A DNA stretch of 37,581 bases. Origin: an uncultured Eubacteriales bacterium (lineage in GTDB: Bacteria; Bacillota; Sulfobacillia; UBA995; UBA9673). The DNA is taken from the NCBI GenBank assembly GCA_913063835.1, contig CAJXZV010000010.1, positions 1-37,581 of the forward strand. The letters are read 5' to 3'. The position numbers were made by a program, and so were the translations under genes. The notes under the pieces are model-generated. The model ran no database searches. It was not told the DNA's origin and saw only the letters and a list, made by a program, of their open reading frames with translations. Of the stretch, positions 1 through 8,346 are shown piece after piece. Position 1 is the stretch's first letter. Each line of letters begins with the position of its first letter.

Positions 1-60
1 CCAGGAGACTGCGTCCGATGTTCCGGACGGCGTTGACGAGTCCGAGGTGGACGAGGGCTC

Positions 61-64
<4 letters not shown>
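1..64 (-). CDS. ABC transporter permease, FtsX/MacB type (partial, N-terminus only)
   Basis: A TTG codon overlaps the TGA stop of the upstream ATPase gene (sequence ATTGA on the minus strand) and opens a frame that runs off the window edge. The 21 visible residues include NAVRNIGRSLL, which resembles the cytoplasmic amphipathic start of FtsX/MacB-type permeases just before the first membrane segment. Its position directly after a LolD/MacB-like ATPase fits a two-gene exporter or lipoprotein/peptide-release system. This frame is too short for the ORF track. The start overlap implies translational coupling to the ATPase. The assignment rests on context and a short motif only. Confidence 0.6.
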
Positions 65-801
<737 letters not shown>

Positions 802-1112
802 CCTCGGGCTCCCTCCCTTATCCGACCGCCGGACCTTCCTCCGACCGGCTCGTGGCGGTCCCCTCGGGGCCGGCCGCGGCCCGGGGTCGGGCTCCGGTCC
901 GGATCGGCCGCGGTCCCGCGCTTGTGGCCTTACGCATCTGCGGGTTTAGAGCCTGGGTGAGGGTTCACCTCTGGATGAAGTTGCCCGGCAGGCGCAGTTT
1001 CTTGCCGGACGCTGCCGGGCGCGGGCAGTCGAGGTCCGCCTCGAGGAGGCGGGCCTTTCCAGAACTCGCATGTCGTTTCCCGGAGCCGGTCCCGCCGGGC
1101 GGTCGCGCCGGG
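802..1112. other. Intergenic region without recognisable gene
   Basis: About 310 bases lie between the ATPase start and the stop of the HExxxH protein; both flanking genes are on the minus strand. The stretch is GC-rich with many short CCGG/GGCC palindromes. The ORF-track frames crossing it on both strands are arginine/proline-rich and look like shadow frames. I see no convincing promoter, terminator T-run or RNA gene. It presumably contains the promoter for the ATPase-permease pair, but no hexamers stand out. Confidence 0.5.
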
Positions 1113-2123
1113 TCAGGACGGGCCGGCGCCTCCCAGCTCCTCCACCGCCGCAAGGAGCATCTCGAGGGGCTTCATGTCCGGCTGCGAGGCATGGAGGCGC
1201 CGGTAGACGGCGTCGAACTCCTCCGTCCGGTAGTCTCTGCCCATATCGTACAGCACGGGGGCTCCGAGGACCAGGGAGTTGTAGAACCGGCAGAGGTTCT
1301 CGAAGCCGCGGTAGACGAGGTCGAAGTCGTAGAGCGGTCTGCCCTTCCCGCGGAGGCGCACTCTTCCGTCGGCATCCGGCCAGGTGAAGGCCTTGATGAG
1401 GTCGATGAGGAGATGGGTCCCGGTCTCGTGACTCATGAGCTGGGTCAGCGTATCGAAGTCCTGGTAGGGGTAGAAGACGTTCCGGTCGTAGCCGAGCGAG
1501 TTGGCGTCCGGGCCGTTCTTGGTCGCGCTGACGAGGACGATCTGGTAGCGCGCGGCCCTGAACTCCAGGCCGGTGAAACGCTCCCAGGCCCCGATGACGT
1601 CGCGGCCGGCGAAGTGGCGGTCGAGGCGGGAGGCCACCTCCTCCATCCCCGGCCTCTCGGCCGGCCAGACCTCGGCTTCGTAGGTCGGGAAGTTCCGCAC
1701 GAAGAGGCGTCCGAGCCGGGCTATGGGGCCCCGGAAGCCGGCGCCCGCGGCCAGCCACCGCTCATCGACCGTCTCGACCCAGTCCTCACAGAGCCGCCTC
1801 AAAGGGGCCCGGTAGCGGCCGAGGAAGGCCTGCGGGTCACCGGCCAGGGCCCGGTCGAGCCGCTCGAAGTACTCCCGGATGGCCGGCACCGTATCGAGGT
1901 TGAGGTAGGAGGGGAGGAAGATGACGGGCAGGACCAGGGGACCGGCGCGGCCGTCCCCGAAGGTCAGAGGGTCCCGGAGCTCCGCGAGAAGGGCCCGGTC
2001 CTCGGCGGTCACCGTGTGCCGGTACCGCTCCCCGTAGTCGCTCTCGAACCCCACTCCGGCGACGGCCATGAGGTGGAAGGCGTAGTTGGGCCCCTTCTCG
2101 ACGACAGCTTCTATCGGTTTCAC
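1113..2123 (-). CDS. Uncharacterised protein with an HExxxH metallopeptidase-like motif
   Basis: A 336-aa protein without signal peptide or membrane segment. Near residues 230-240 it carries SHETGTHLLIDLI, an HExxxH arrangement (H232, E233, H237) inside an apparent helix. The same spacing, rather than the usual HExxH, is known from the DUF1704/MATCAP carboxypeptidase group, and the following hydrophobic residues also resemble it. The rest of the protein is rich in aromatic residues and arginine and I do not recognise it. The start is GTG with GGAG about 15 bases upstream; an internal ATG about 19 codons later is an alternative. It follows the GH31 gene on the same strand after about 150 bases, so co-transcription is possible. 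Zinc binding and peptidase activity are inferences from one motif. Confidence 0.55.
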   Translation of the reverse strand: MKPIEAVVEKGPNYAFHLMAVAGVGFESDYGERYRHTVTAEDRALLAELRDPLTFGDGRAGPLVLPVIFLPSYLNLDTVPAIREYFERLDRALAGDPQAFLGRYRAPLRRLCEDWVETVDERWLAAGAGFRGPIARLGRLFVRNFPTYEAEVWPAERPGMEEVASRLDRHFAGRDVIGAWERFTGLEFRAARYQIVLVSATKNGPDANSLGYDRNVFYPYQDFDTLTQLMSHETGTHLLIDLIKAFTWPDADGRVRLRGKGRPLYDFDLVYRGFENLCRFYNSLVLGAPVLYDMGRDYRTEEFDAVYRRLHASQPDMKPLEMLLAAVEELGGAGPS

Positions 2124-2143
2124 CCGGCTTCAGTCACTCCTAT

Positions 2144-2167
2144 CCTTCCTTCGGTCCTTCCTTCGGT
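2144..2167. repeat. Perfect 12-bp tandem duplication upstream of the HExxxH gene
   Basis: The 12-mer CCTTCCTTCGGT occurs twice head-to-tail with no mismatch. Read on the minus strand, the direction of the gene that starts at 2123, it is a purine-rich ACCGAAGGAAGG doublet 20-45 bases before the GTG start. It may provide extra Shine-Dalgarno-like sequence or simply be a slippage product. Confidence 0.7.
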
Positions 2168-2275
2168 GGGTCGGCTGTCAAGCGCCACCGACCGGAGTCC
2201 TCGTCACCCGAAACCCGAACACCGACAATCTGCGCGTCTACCCAGACACCGGCGACCTGGGCCTCCGTCACGGGG

Positions 2276-4633
2276 TCACTCTCCCAACAGTCCCTCGGCC
2301 TCGAGGTTCCGGACGAGCTCCAGCCCTGCCGCCGAGCCCTCCGCGAAGAAGACGGCCGGCTGTCCGATGGGGGCGGACACGGTCACCGTCAGCCCCCCGT
2401 CACCATCGGTCGACCCGTAGACTTCCCCCGTCCAGAGGTGGACCCAGCGCCCCCGCGGGAGGTAGACCTCTACTTCCCCGCGGCCCGGGTCGAGGACCGG
2501 GGCCACCAGGAGCTCCGAGCCGACCAGGAACTCCTCGTAAGAGATGCCGTAGACGTTCGGGTCGTCCGGATAGTGGACGAAGAGGTGGCGCACGACAGGG
2601 AGTCCCGTCTCGGCCGCCTCGGCCACCAGGCGCTTGCGGTAGGAGGCCCACGCCCTGTAGACCCGGGCCATCCGGTCGAACTGGGCCATCGTCTCCTCGT
2701 CCGTGTAGAACTGGACGTTGTCCTCCGGCCGGTTGCCTTCGTGCGTCCGGTAGACGACGGTGAAGGCGCTGAGTTCCATCCACCTCATCAGGAGCTCCTT
2801 GGACCGGTGGTAGTTCCTGATGGGATTGGTCACGGCCGTGTAGCCGCCGATGTCGCTGTGGTTGAAGGCGAAGCCCGAGAGCCCGCTCGAGAGAAGGGCC
2901 GTCACGGCCGACTTGATGCCGTCGAACCGGTCCCAGCTCACGAGCTGGTCGCCCGTCCAGAAGAGCGTGGCATACTGCGGGCTGCGCGAGAAGCCCGAAC
3001 GCATGAAGAAGACGTATTCGTCCTGCCCTTCGGGCCCCTCCGCCGCCTCCACCTCCTCGACCACCTCCCGGTTGAGCCTGGCCCAGAGTTCCGGGTAGAG
3101 GTTGTGGACCCGGGCGGCAGGCTCGCCGGAGTGGAGGACGGCGTCGTAGGGGAGGGCCTCACCGAAGTCGGCCATCCAGCCGCTGGCTCCTGCGCCCACG
3201 ACCTCCTCCCGGATGATGCCCTTCATCCACTCCCAAGCGGCCGGGTCGGTGAGGTCGAGAAGCCCGGCCGAGAAGTCGGTGTTCCGGATGAGGTAGGGCT
3301 CGCCGTCGGCGTTCTCGACGAACAGGCCGAGGGCAAGGGCCTCCTGGAAGAGGTTGCGCTCCACGCCGGGCTTTTCCGAGACGTCCGCCAGGAAGGGGCT
3401 CACATAGGTCATGACCCTGATGCCGCGAGAGTCGAGGTCGGCAACGAGTCCGTCCCAGCCCGGGTAGTGGTCCTCATCGAGCTCCCAGTTCCACCAGAGC
3501 TGTTTGCCGAAGCTGGTCACCCGCTGGCCCACCCAGTCCTGGAGCCAGAAGGCGGCCACGGGCGTGCCCCGGGCCTCCAGGTCGGCCAGGACCCGGCGCA
3601 CCTTTGCCGTGCCGCCCTGCATCCCTACCACGGCTCCTTCGAGTACCCAGTCGGGGAGGGGGCGCATCCGCCCGGCGTATTCGGTGTACTCACGGATGAG
3701 GTCGGGCGGGGTCTCTCCGTAGAGGATGCGGCCGGCCATCGTGTTCGCGAAGAGGCGGACCTGGACCCGGTCCGGCCTGCGCAGGTCGAAGACCACATGC
3801 TCGGAGTTCTCGAGGAACAGCGAGCGCAGGCGGGAGGTGATGTAGTGGGGCACGGCGGCGTAGGTGGTGTGCCAGGCCCCGCCGGCGCCGGCCGTGAGGT
3901 CGGCCCCGAGGGTTATCGGCTGGGCCCCGCGCCCTATCCCCTGCTCCGTGACGAAGATGGGGAGCCAGCGCCCCTTCATGTCGAGGTGGGTGAACTGCTC
4001 GCCGAACCCGAAGAAGTGTTCGTCGGGGTCCGAGGCGTAGGTGAGGAAGGTGCGGTTCATGGCGCCGTTGTGGATTTCCAGCTCGAAGGCTAGTTGGTTC
4101 TCGTCCACGGCGGTGAAGGTCAGGGTGTAGGTGGTGTGCGGCGGCCGTTCGGCCCGTCCGGGGCCGGCGTCCAGGCGGCCCCGGATGACCAGGCCGTCGC
4201 GTGGACCGGCGCCAGCCTCTCCGGACGAGAGGGTGATGCTGTCGACGGTCTGGTGGGCGAGGACCTCTCGGAGGGAATCCTTGACGGTGAAGTGGCCCCT
4301 CGATTCGGTGACGGTCTCCACGCCCCGGGCGGCGGCGATGAACGACCGGCCGGGAAGGGTGGCCCAGAGGACCTTCTCGGGGGCGTCGCCGTGGACCACC
4401 TGTAGCCGTCCCCCGTCGCCGTCGTCCCAGGTCACGATGAACGGACCGACCTGGTAATCGGTCCCGGGCAGGACTGCCGGCTCGAAGGTCAGGGTCCCCG
4501 AGACCTGCCTGCGGGCGTACAGGTCGACCCCCCAGCGGGCGGCGGCCAGGGCCGAGGCGGACAGCACCACGGCCGCGATGACGCCGACCACCAGCTTGCC
4601 CAGGGTCTTCAGGATGCGCACCGTCTTCCTCAT
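2276..4633 (-). CDS. Membrane-anchored GH31 glycosidase, sulfoquinovosidase (YihQ)-like with altered sulfonate pocket
   Basis: The first 12 residues are basic and residues 13-32 form one membrane segment, so the catalytic part is probably tethered outside the membrane. The GH31 barrel includes GWMADFGE with nucleophile D489 and FWTGDQ with acid/base D562. Many stretches align with E. coli YihQ as I recall it (LQDW, TSFGK, WNWELD, HSDIGGYT, RTHEGNRP, VHLWTGE). Of the five sulfoquinovosidase-specific positions (QQRWY in YihQ), this protein keeps Q339, Q365, W381 and Y598 but has Q378 where YihQ has Arg301. That Arg helps bind the sulfonate, so the substrate may differ from sulfoquinovosides. 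Length is 785 aa against about 680 for YihQ, mostly from the N-terminal anchor. No sulfoglycolysis genes are obvious beside it. The start is ATG, 235 bases from the divergent M28 peptidase gene. Confidence 0.85.
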   Translation of the reverse strand: MRKTVRILKTLGKLVVGVIAAVVLSASALAAARWGVDLYARRQVSGTLTFEPAVLPGTDYQVGPFIVTWDDGDGGRLQVVHGDAPEKVLWATLPGRSFIAAARGVETVTESRGHFTVKDSLREVLAHQTVDSITLSSGEAGAGPRDGLVIRGRLDAGPGRAERPPHTTYTLTFTAVDENQLAFELEIHNGAMNRTFLTYASDPDEHFFGFGEQFTHLDMKGRWLPIFVTEQGIGRGAQPITLGADLTAGAGGAWHTTYAAVPHYITSRLRSLFLENSEHVVFDLRRPDRVQVRLFANTMAGRILYGETPPDLIREYTEYAGRMRPLPDWVLEGAVVGMQGGTAKVRRVLADLEARGTPVAAFWLQDWVGQRVTSFGKQLWWNWELDEDHYPGWDGLVADLDSRGIRVMTYVSPFLADVSEKPGVERNLFQEALALGLFVENADGEPYLIRNTDFSAGLLDLTDPAAWEWMKGIIREEVVGAGASGWMADFGEALPYDAVLHSGEPAARVHNLYPELWARLNREVVEEVEAAEGPEGQDEYVFFMRSGFSRSPQYATLFWTGDQLVSWDRFDGIKSAVTALLSSGLSGFAFNHSDIGGYTAVTNPIRNYHRSKELLMRWMELSAFTVVYRTHEGNRPEDNVQFYTDEETMAQFDRMARVYRAWASYRKRLVAEAAETGLPVVRHLFVHYPDDPNVYGISYEEFLVGSELLVAPVLDPGRGEVEVYLPRGRWVHLWTGEVYGSTDGDGGLTVTVSAPIGQPAVFFAEGSAAGLELVRNLEAEGLLGE

Positions 4634-4868
4634 CTCCTTGCCTTGGCCGGGTCGCCGTCATTCCTTTGCCGTCACCGCAGGTTGCCCTTCGAGGTTCCTC
4701 ACGTCGGCGTGGTTCCTTATTCGGCAGGCGCCGATAGTCCCCTCGGCGCTGGCCGCCGATAGAAGATTCCAAGGAGAACATCCCCCACCTGGTGAAATAT
4801 GCCGACGGTGTGCGCTCCGAGGACGGAGGGAGACCGGCGCATAGACGAGGGCAAGGGGGAGTCGGCGC
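4634..4868. promoter_or_regulatory. Divergent intergenic region between GH31 and M28 genes, with short direct repeats
   Basis: The region must hold promoters for both divergent genes. It contains a direct repeat CGCCGATAG at 4729-4737 and 4754-4762 (25-base period). It also holds an imperfect 28-base tandem repeat beginning at 4835 and 4863 (CGGCGCATAGACGAGG, then CGGCGCATGGACGAGG). The second copy contains the ATG of the peptidase, while the first has ATA at the same place. No clear sigma-A hexamers are visible. Confidence 0.4.
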
Positions 4869-6131
4869 ATGGACGAGGACAGGGGCGACACCGGCGCAGC
4901 CGTGGGCGGCGGCTCTAGAGCGCCCGCCGCCGACGCCGAGGTCAAGAGAAGTGTCGAGACGTGGCTGGGCCACATCAAGGTGCTGGCCGGAGATATCGGG
5001 GCCCGCCTTCCGACCTCCGAAGGCGAGGCGCGGGCTCTGGACTACTGTGAACGGATTCTCCGGGAGGCGGGCCTCAGGCCCAGGACGGACTCCTTCGTGA
5101 GTACGGGTTCTGTCTTCAGACCGCACCTTCCCGCGGCGGCGGGCTTCCTCCTGGCCTTCGTCCTCTACCCCGTGGCCCCTCCTCTGACGGCCTGTGCCGC
5201 GGCGGCTCTGGCGGCTTTCTCCCTCTTCTGTGAGGTCCGGGAACTCACCCTGCGGTCAAACCCGCTCCGCGCGCTCCTCCCGCACAGACCGAGCCGCAAC
5301 GTCTTCGCCGTGGTCGAGCCTTCGGAGGCCGTCCGGCGCGACATCGTCCTCATCGGACACGTCGACACCCAGAGGACTCCGGTCATCTTCAGGTCACCCG
5401 GCTGGATGCGGGCCTACCGGGTCTACTCGGTCCTGGCCTTCGCCTCGTTCGCCCTCCAGTCCCTTGCCTATCTCGGCGGGGCCGTCTTCGGCTGGAGCTG
5501 GGCCTGGCCGGCGTCGGGGGCGGCCGCCGTGTCGGCCGTCCTCCTCATCGCCCTCTGCCTTGAGGCCGAGGCCAGCCCCTCCACCACGGGGGCCAACGAC
5601 AACGCGACCGGGGCGGGCCTGGTTCTCACTCTGGCCGGCGAGCTGGCCTCGAGGCCCCTCTCGTGGTCGAGGGTGTGGTGTCTGTGCACCGGGTGTGAGG
5701 AGGCGGTCCACGAGGGGGCCAAGGCCTTCTTCGCCGCCCACCGGGGGCGGATGCCCAACCCGAAGGCGGTGGCCTTCGAGATGCTCGGGTGCGACGGGCC
5801 GGCCTGGGTCGTGAAGGAGGGTTTCGTCCTCCCGCTCTGGAGCGACCCGGGGCTCCGCCGGCTGGCCGCGCGGGTGGCGGCCGAGAACCCGGAGCTGGGC
5901 GCGCGCCCCGCGCACCTCAGCGGCGGGGTGACGGAGATGTCCGACGCCATCCTGGCCGGGGTCCCGGCCATCACCGTCATCGGCCTCACCCCGGAGGGGA
6001 CGGCCCCGCACTGGCACCGCCCGTCGGACACCGTCGAAAAGATGGACCCCGGGGCCATGGCCCGGAACTACCTCTTCGTCCGGGCCCTGCTCGAAGCCAT
6101 GGACACGCCCGAACTCGAGCCGGCGGGGTGA
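4869..6131 (+). CDS. M28-family zinc peptidase with transmembrane inserts
   Basis: The metal-ligand pattern of M28 aminopeptidases is present: GHVDTQ (H164, D166), NDNATGAG (D244), GCEE (E277/E278), MLGCDG (D309) and HWHRPSDT (H383). Unlike secreted M28 enzymes, there is no signal peptide. Hydrophobic stretches at about residues 88-121 and 183-232 instead interrupt the domain before and after the first metal ligands and could form two pairs of membrane helices. The protein is 420 aa. The start ATG at 4869 is preceded by AAGGGGGAG. The next gene follows after 285 bases, so it is probably transcribed alone. The role is likely cleavage of short peptides at the membrane; specificity cannot be inferred. 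Topology is a prediction by eye. Confidence 0.85.
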   Translation: MDEDRGDTGAAVGGGSRAPAADAEVKRSVETWLGHIKVLAGDIGARLPTSEGEARALDYCERILREAGLRPRTDSFVSTGSVFRPHLPAAAGFLLAFVLYPVAPPLTACAAAALAAFSLFCEVRELTLRSNPLRALLPHRPSRNVFAVVEPSEAVRRDIVLIGHVDTQRTPVIFRSPGWMRAYRVYSVLAFASFALQSLAYLGGAVFGWSWAWPASGAAAVSAVLLIALCLEAEASPSTTGANDNATGAGLVLTLAGELASRPLSWSRVWCLCTGCEEAVHEGAKAFFAAHRGRMPNPKAVAFEMLGCDGPAWVVKEGFVLPLWSDPGLRRLAARVAAENPELGARPAHLSGGVTEMSDAILAGVPAITVIGLTPEGTAPHWHRPSDTVEKMDPGAMARNYLFVRALLEAMDTPELEPAG

Positions 6132-6416
6132 GCTCGTCTCCTTCTTTGCTTTCCTCTCGCTAGTCTTCGGTCTTTCCTGTTCTCTCCGCCTTTCCTGACG
6201 CTTCTCTCTGTGGACCACGCTGTTTCCGTGGTCCGGAGTGAGACCCTCGCCGACCGGCCGGTTCGCCGGATGTCTCGTTGTGCAAGACGGATATGTCACC
6301 TCGCGGGACCGCCGCGGAAGGGCGCGGCCGGTCCGAGGGCGAAGGCGGCCTAGGCCAAACACTAGACGGCCGTCCTGCCTGGCGAGACACAACGGCTTCC
6401 CTGGGAGCGGATTTCC
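6132..6416. promoter_or_regulatory. Intergenic region upstream of the IclR gene with an 8-bp perfect hairpin
   Basis: After the peptidase stop comes a pyrimidine-rich tract, then GGACCACG (6212-6219), a 7-base spacer and CGTGGTCC (6227-6234), a perfect inverted repeat. There is no T-run after it, so it is a weak terminator candidate and equally plausible as a dyad operator for the IclR regulator encoded 180 bases downstream. The remainder up to 6416 shows no other gene. Confidence 0.4.
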
Positions 6417-7280
6417 GTGCGGCAGCGGAGAGCCAAGTACGAGTACTACCGGGTGGTCGCGGTGGAAAGGGCCCTGGAGCTTCTGCGTATCTTCGCGCAG
6501 GACCGGGCCGAGCTGACCTTGGCTCAGATGGCCGAACGCATCGGGCTGCACAAGAGCACGGTCCACCGCCTTGCGCTCACCCTCGAGAAGGCCGGTTTCC
6601 TGCGTCGCAGCCCCACGACCGGCGCCTACAGTCTCGGGCTCAAGCTCCTCGAGTTGGGGGCGGTGGTCCTCAACAGCCTGGAGCTCCGGACCCAGGCACG
6701 TCCCCACCTGGAGAGGTTGCGCCGAGACACCGGCTGCACCGTGCACCTCGGCATCCTGGATGCGGGCGAAGTGGTCTACATCGACAAGATCGAGGGCGAC
6801 ACCCCGGTGCGCATCTACTCCCAGGTGGGCCGACGGGCGCCGGCGCACTGCACCGGGCTGGGGAAGGCCCTGCTCGCCTTCCAGCCCGCGTCTTCGGTCC
6901 GCGAGCTGGCGGCCGCCCAGGGGCTCAGACGCTACACCCCGGAAACGATAGTCACCGTCTCCGACCTGATGTCCGAACTCGAGCGGGTGCGCCGGCGCGG
7001 CTACGCCGTGGACATGGCCGAGCACGAGCCGCTCGTCCACTGCGTGTCCGCACCCATCCGTGATCACAATTCCGAGGTCATCGCCGCCGTGAGCATCACC
7101 CTGATCGTCCCCTCCCTTTCCGCGGCCGAGGTGGAACGGTACGCCGGCGCGGTGGTGGCCACGGCCCTGGCGATATCCAGGGACATGGGGTGGGCTTCCG
7201 GCGCGGAGGCCGCCGCGACCAGCCCCGCGGCAGGAGCGACCCGCGGGGGTGGCCGGAGTTGTGGAGGTCCCTTGCTTTGA
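6417..7280 (+). CDS. IclR-family transcriptional regulator
   Basis: Residues 12-75 form an IclR winged helix-turn-helix (VERALELLRIFAQ, LTLAQMAERIGLHKSTVHRL, ending YSLGLKLLELG). Residues 90-260 form the effector-binding domain, with the conserved stretch around GRRAPAHCTGLGKALLAF and the C-terminal AVSITL segment. The 287-aa length exceeds the usual 250 because of a glycine/alanine-rich tail. The GTG start at 6417 has GGGAG 7-8 bases upstream. Its stop TGA overlaps the TTG start of the first permease, so it is the first gene of the large operon and probably its local regulator, responding to the imported compound or a breakdown product. IclR proteins may activate or repress; which applies here is not visible. 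Confidence 0.92.
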   Translation: MRQRRAKYEYYRVVAVERALELLRIFAQDRAELTLAQMAERIGLHKSTVHRLALTLEKAGFLRRSPTTGAYSLGLKLLELGAVVLNSLELRTQARPHLERLRRDTGCTVHLGILDAGEVVYIDKIEGDTPVRIYSQVGRRAPAHCTGLGKALLAFQPASSVRELAAAQGLRRYTPETIVTVSDLMSELERVRRRGYAVDMAEHEPLVHCVSAPIRDHNSEVIAAVSITLIVPSLSAAEVERYAGAVVATALAISRDMGWASGAEAAATSPAAGATRGGGRSCGGPLL

Positions 7281-8341
7281 AGAACACAGCCGTCACCGTC
7301 AAGAAGATGCTGCGGCCAGGGTGGGGTTCTTCCGCCACCCTGGCGGTGGCCTCGGTCGTCCTCTCTCTTGCCGCGCTCTGCGTGTGCAGCTTTCTCGCGG
7401 GCGCCAGCCCCTTGAAGGTGATGACCGCTCTTTTCGAGGGTGCCCTTCGGGGCAGGTACGCGCTTGTCACCACCCTGTCGGAGTGGGTGGCCATGACCCT
7501 CTGCGGGCTGGCCGTCCTCATCCCGTACCGGGCCGGCTTCTTCAACGTCGGAGGACAGGGCCAGCTCGAAGTGGGAGCCATAGCGGCGGCCGCGGTGGCC
7601 TTGTCGCTGACCGCCCCGCGGCCCCTGGTCGTACTTGTCGCCCTGCTGGCGGCGGTGGCCGCCGGCATCCTGGTCGTCAGCGTTCCTCTCGTCCTTCGGC
7701 TGCGCCGCGGGGCCAGCGAGGTCACCACCACCATCATGATGAACTTCGCCTGTGTCCAGTTCATGTACGCCATGGTCACCGGGCCCCTCAAGGACCCCGA
7801 ATCCTGGTACGGCACGACTCCCGCCGTGCCTGAAATGTGCCGGCTGCCCTCGTTCCCTCCCGGCACCGAGATTCCGGTGGGCACATGGGTGGCCGTTCTC
7901 ATCACCGTCGGCGCGGCGTGGCTGATGAGCTCCACCGTGTTCGGTCTGCACCTGCGGGCGGTGGGGGGCAACCGGCCGGCGGCGGTCGCGGCCGGCATAC
8001 CGGCTGAGCGCGTGTTCACCAAGGCCGTCCTTATGGGGGCGGCCCTGGCCGGCTTGGCCGGCGGACTCCAGTTGCTCGGGTACACCTTCCGCGTCGCGGA
8101 GGGCTGGTCCAAGTCGTGGGGCATGGTGGGCATCCCCATCGCCCTCTTGGGGGGCAACCCGCTGGGAGTCCTCGTGGTGGGACTGCTCTTCGCCATCCTG
8201 GAGACCGGATCCCGTTCCATGCAGGCCCTCACCGGGGTGCCGGCGGCTCTCATCTATCTTTTCCAAGGTCTGCCAGTACTCATCTACTTGGGCTTGAGGG
8301 CCAGCGCCTGGTACTCGCGCTGGGCCCGGGCGGCCCGGTAA
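7277..8341 (+). CDS. BMP-type ABC importer, permease subunit 1 (YufP/NupB-like)
   Basis: An integral membrane protein with about 8-10 hydrophobic segments. The motif RAGFFNVGGQGQLEVGA and the later GLHLRAVGGNRPAAVAAGI with PIALLGGNPLGV are typical of the BPD_transp_2 permeases that pair with BMP-family nucleoside-binding lipoproteins. The ORF track starts at 7190, but that segment is the translated 3' end of the IclR gene in another frame. TTG at 7277 overlaps the IclR stop and has GGAGG nine bases upstream, giving 354 aa. The next permease gene starts a few bases after the stop. Substrate by family would be a nucleoside or related polar metabolite; the operon context suggests a sugar-acid-like compound is also possible. 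Confidence 0.9.
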   Translation: MKNTAVTVKKMLRPGWGSSATLAVASVVLSLAALCVCSFLAGASPLKVMTALFEGALRGRYALVTTLSEWVAMTLCGLAVLIPYRAGFFNVGGQGQLEVGAIAAAAVALSLTAPRPLVVLVALLAAVAAGILVVSVPLVLRLRRGASEVTTTIMMNFACVQFMYAMVTGPLKDPESWYGTTPAVPEMCRLPSFPPGTEIPVGTWVAVLITVGAAWLMSSTVFGLHLRAVGGNRPAAVAAGIPAERVFTKAVLMGAALAGLAGGLQLLGYTFRVAEGWSKSWGMVGIPIALLGGNPLGVLVVGLLFAILETGSRSMQALTGVPAALIYLFQGLPVLIYLGLRASAWYSRWARAAR

Positions 8342-8346
8342 GGACG

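Noticed and set aside
852-2420. Plus-strand ORF of 522 aa
   Set aside because: It runs opposite the HExxxH gene, is rich in Arg/Pro/Gly/Glu with no motif, and has no ribosome-binding site; it is a GC-rich shadow frame.
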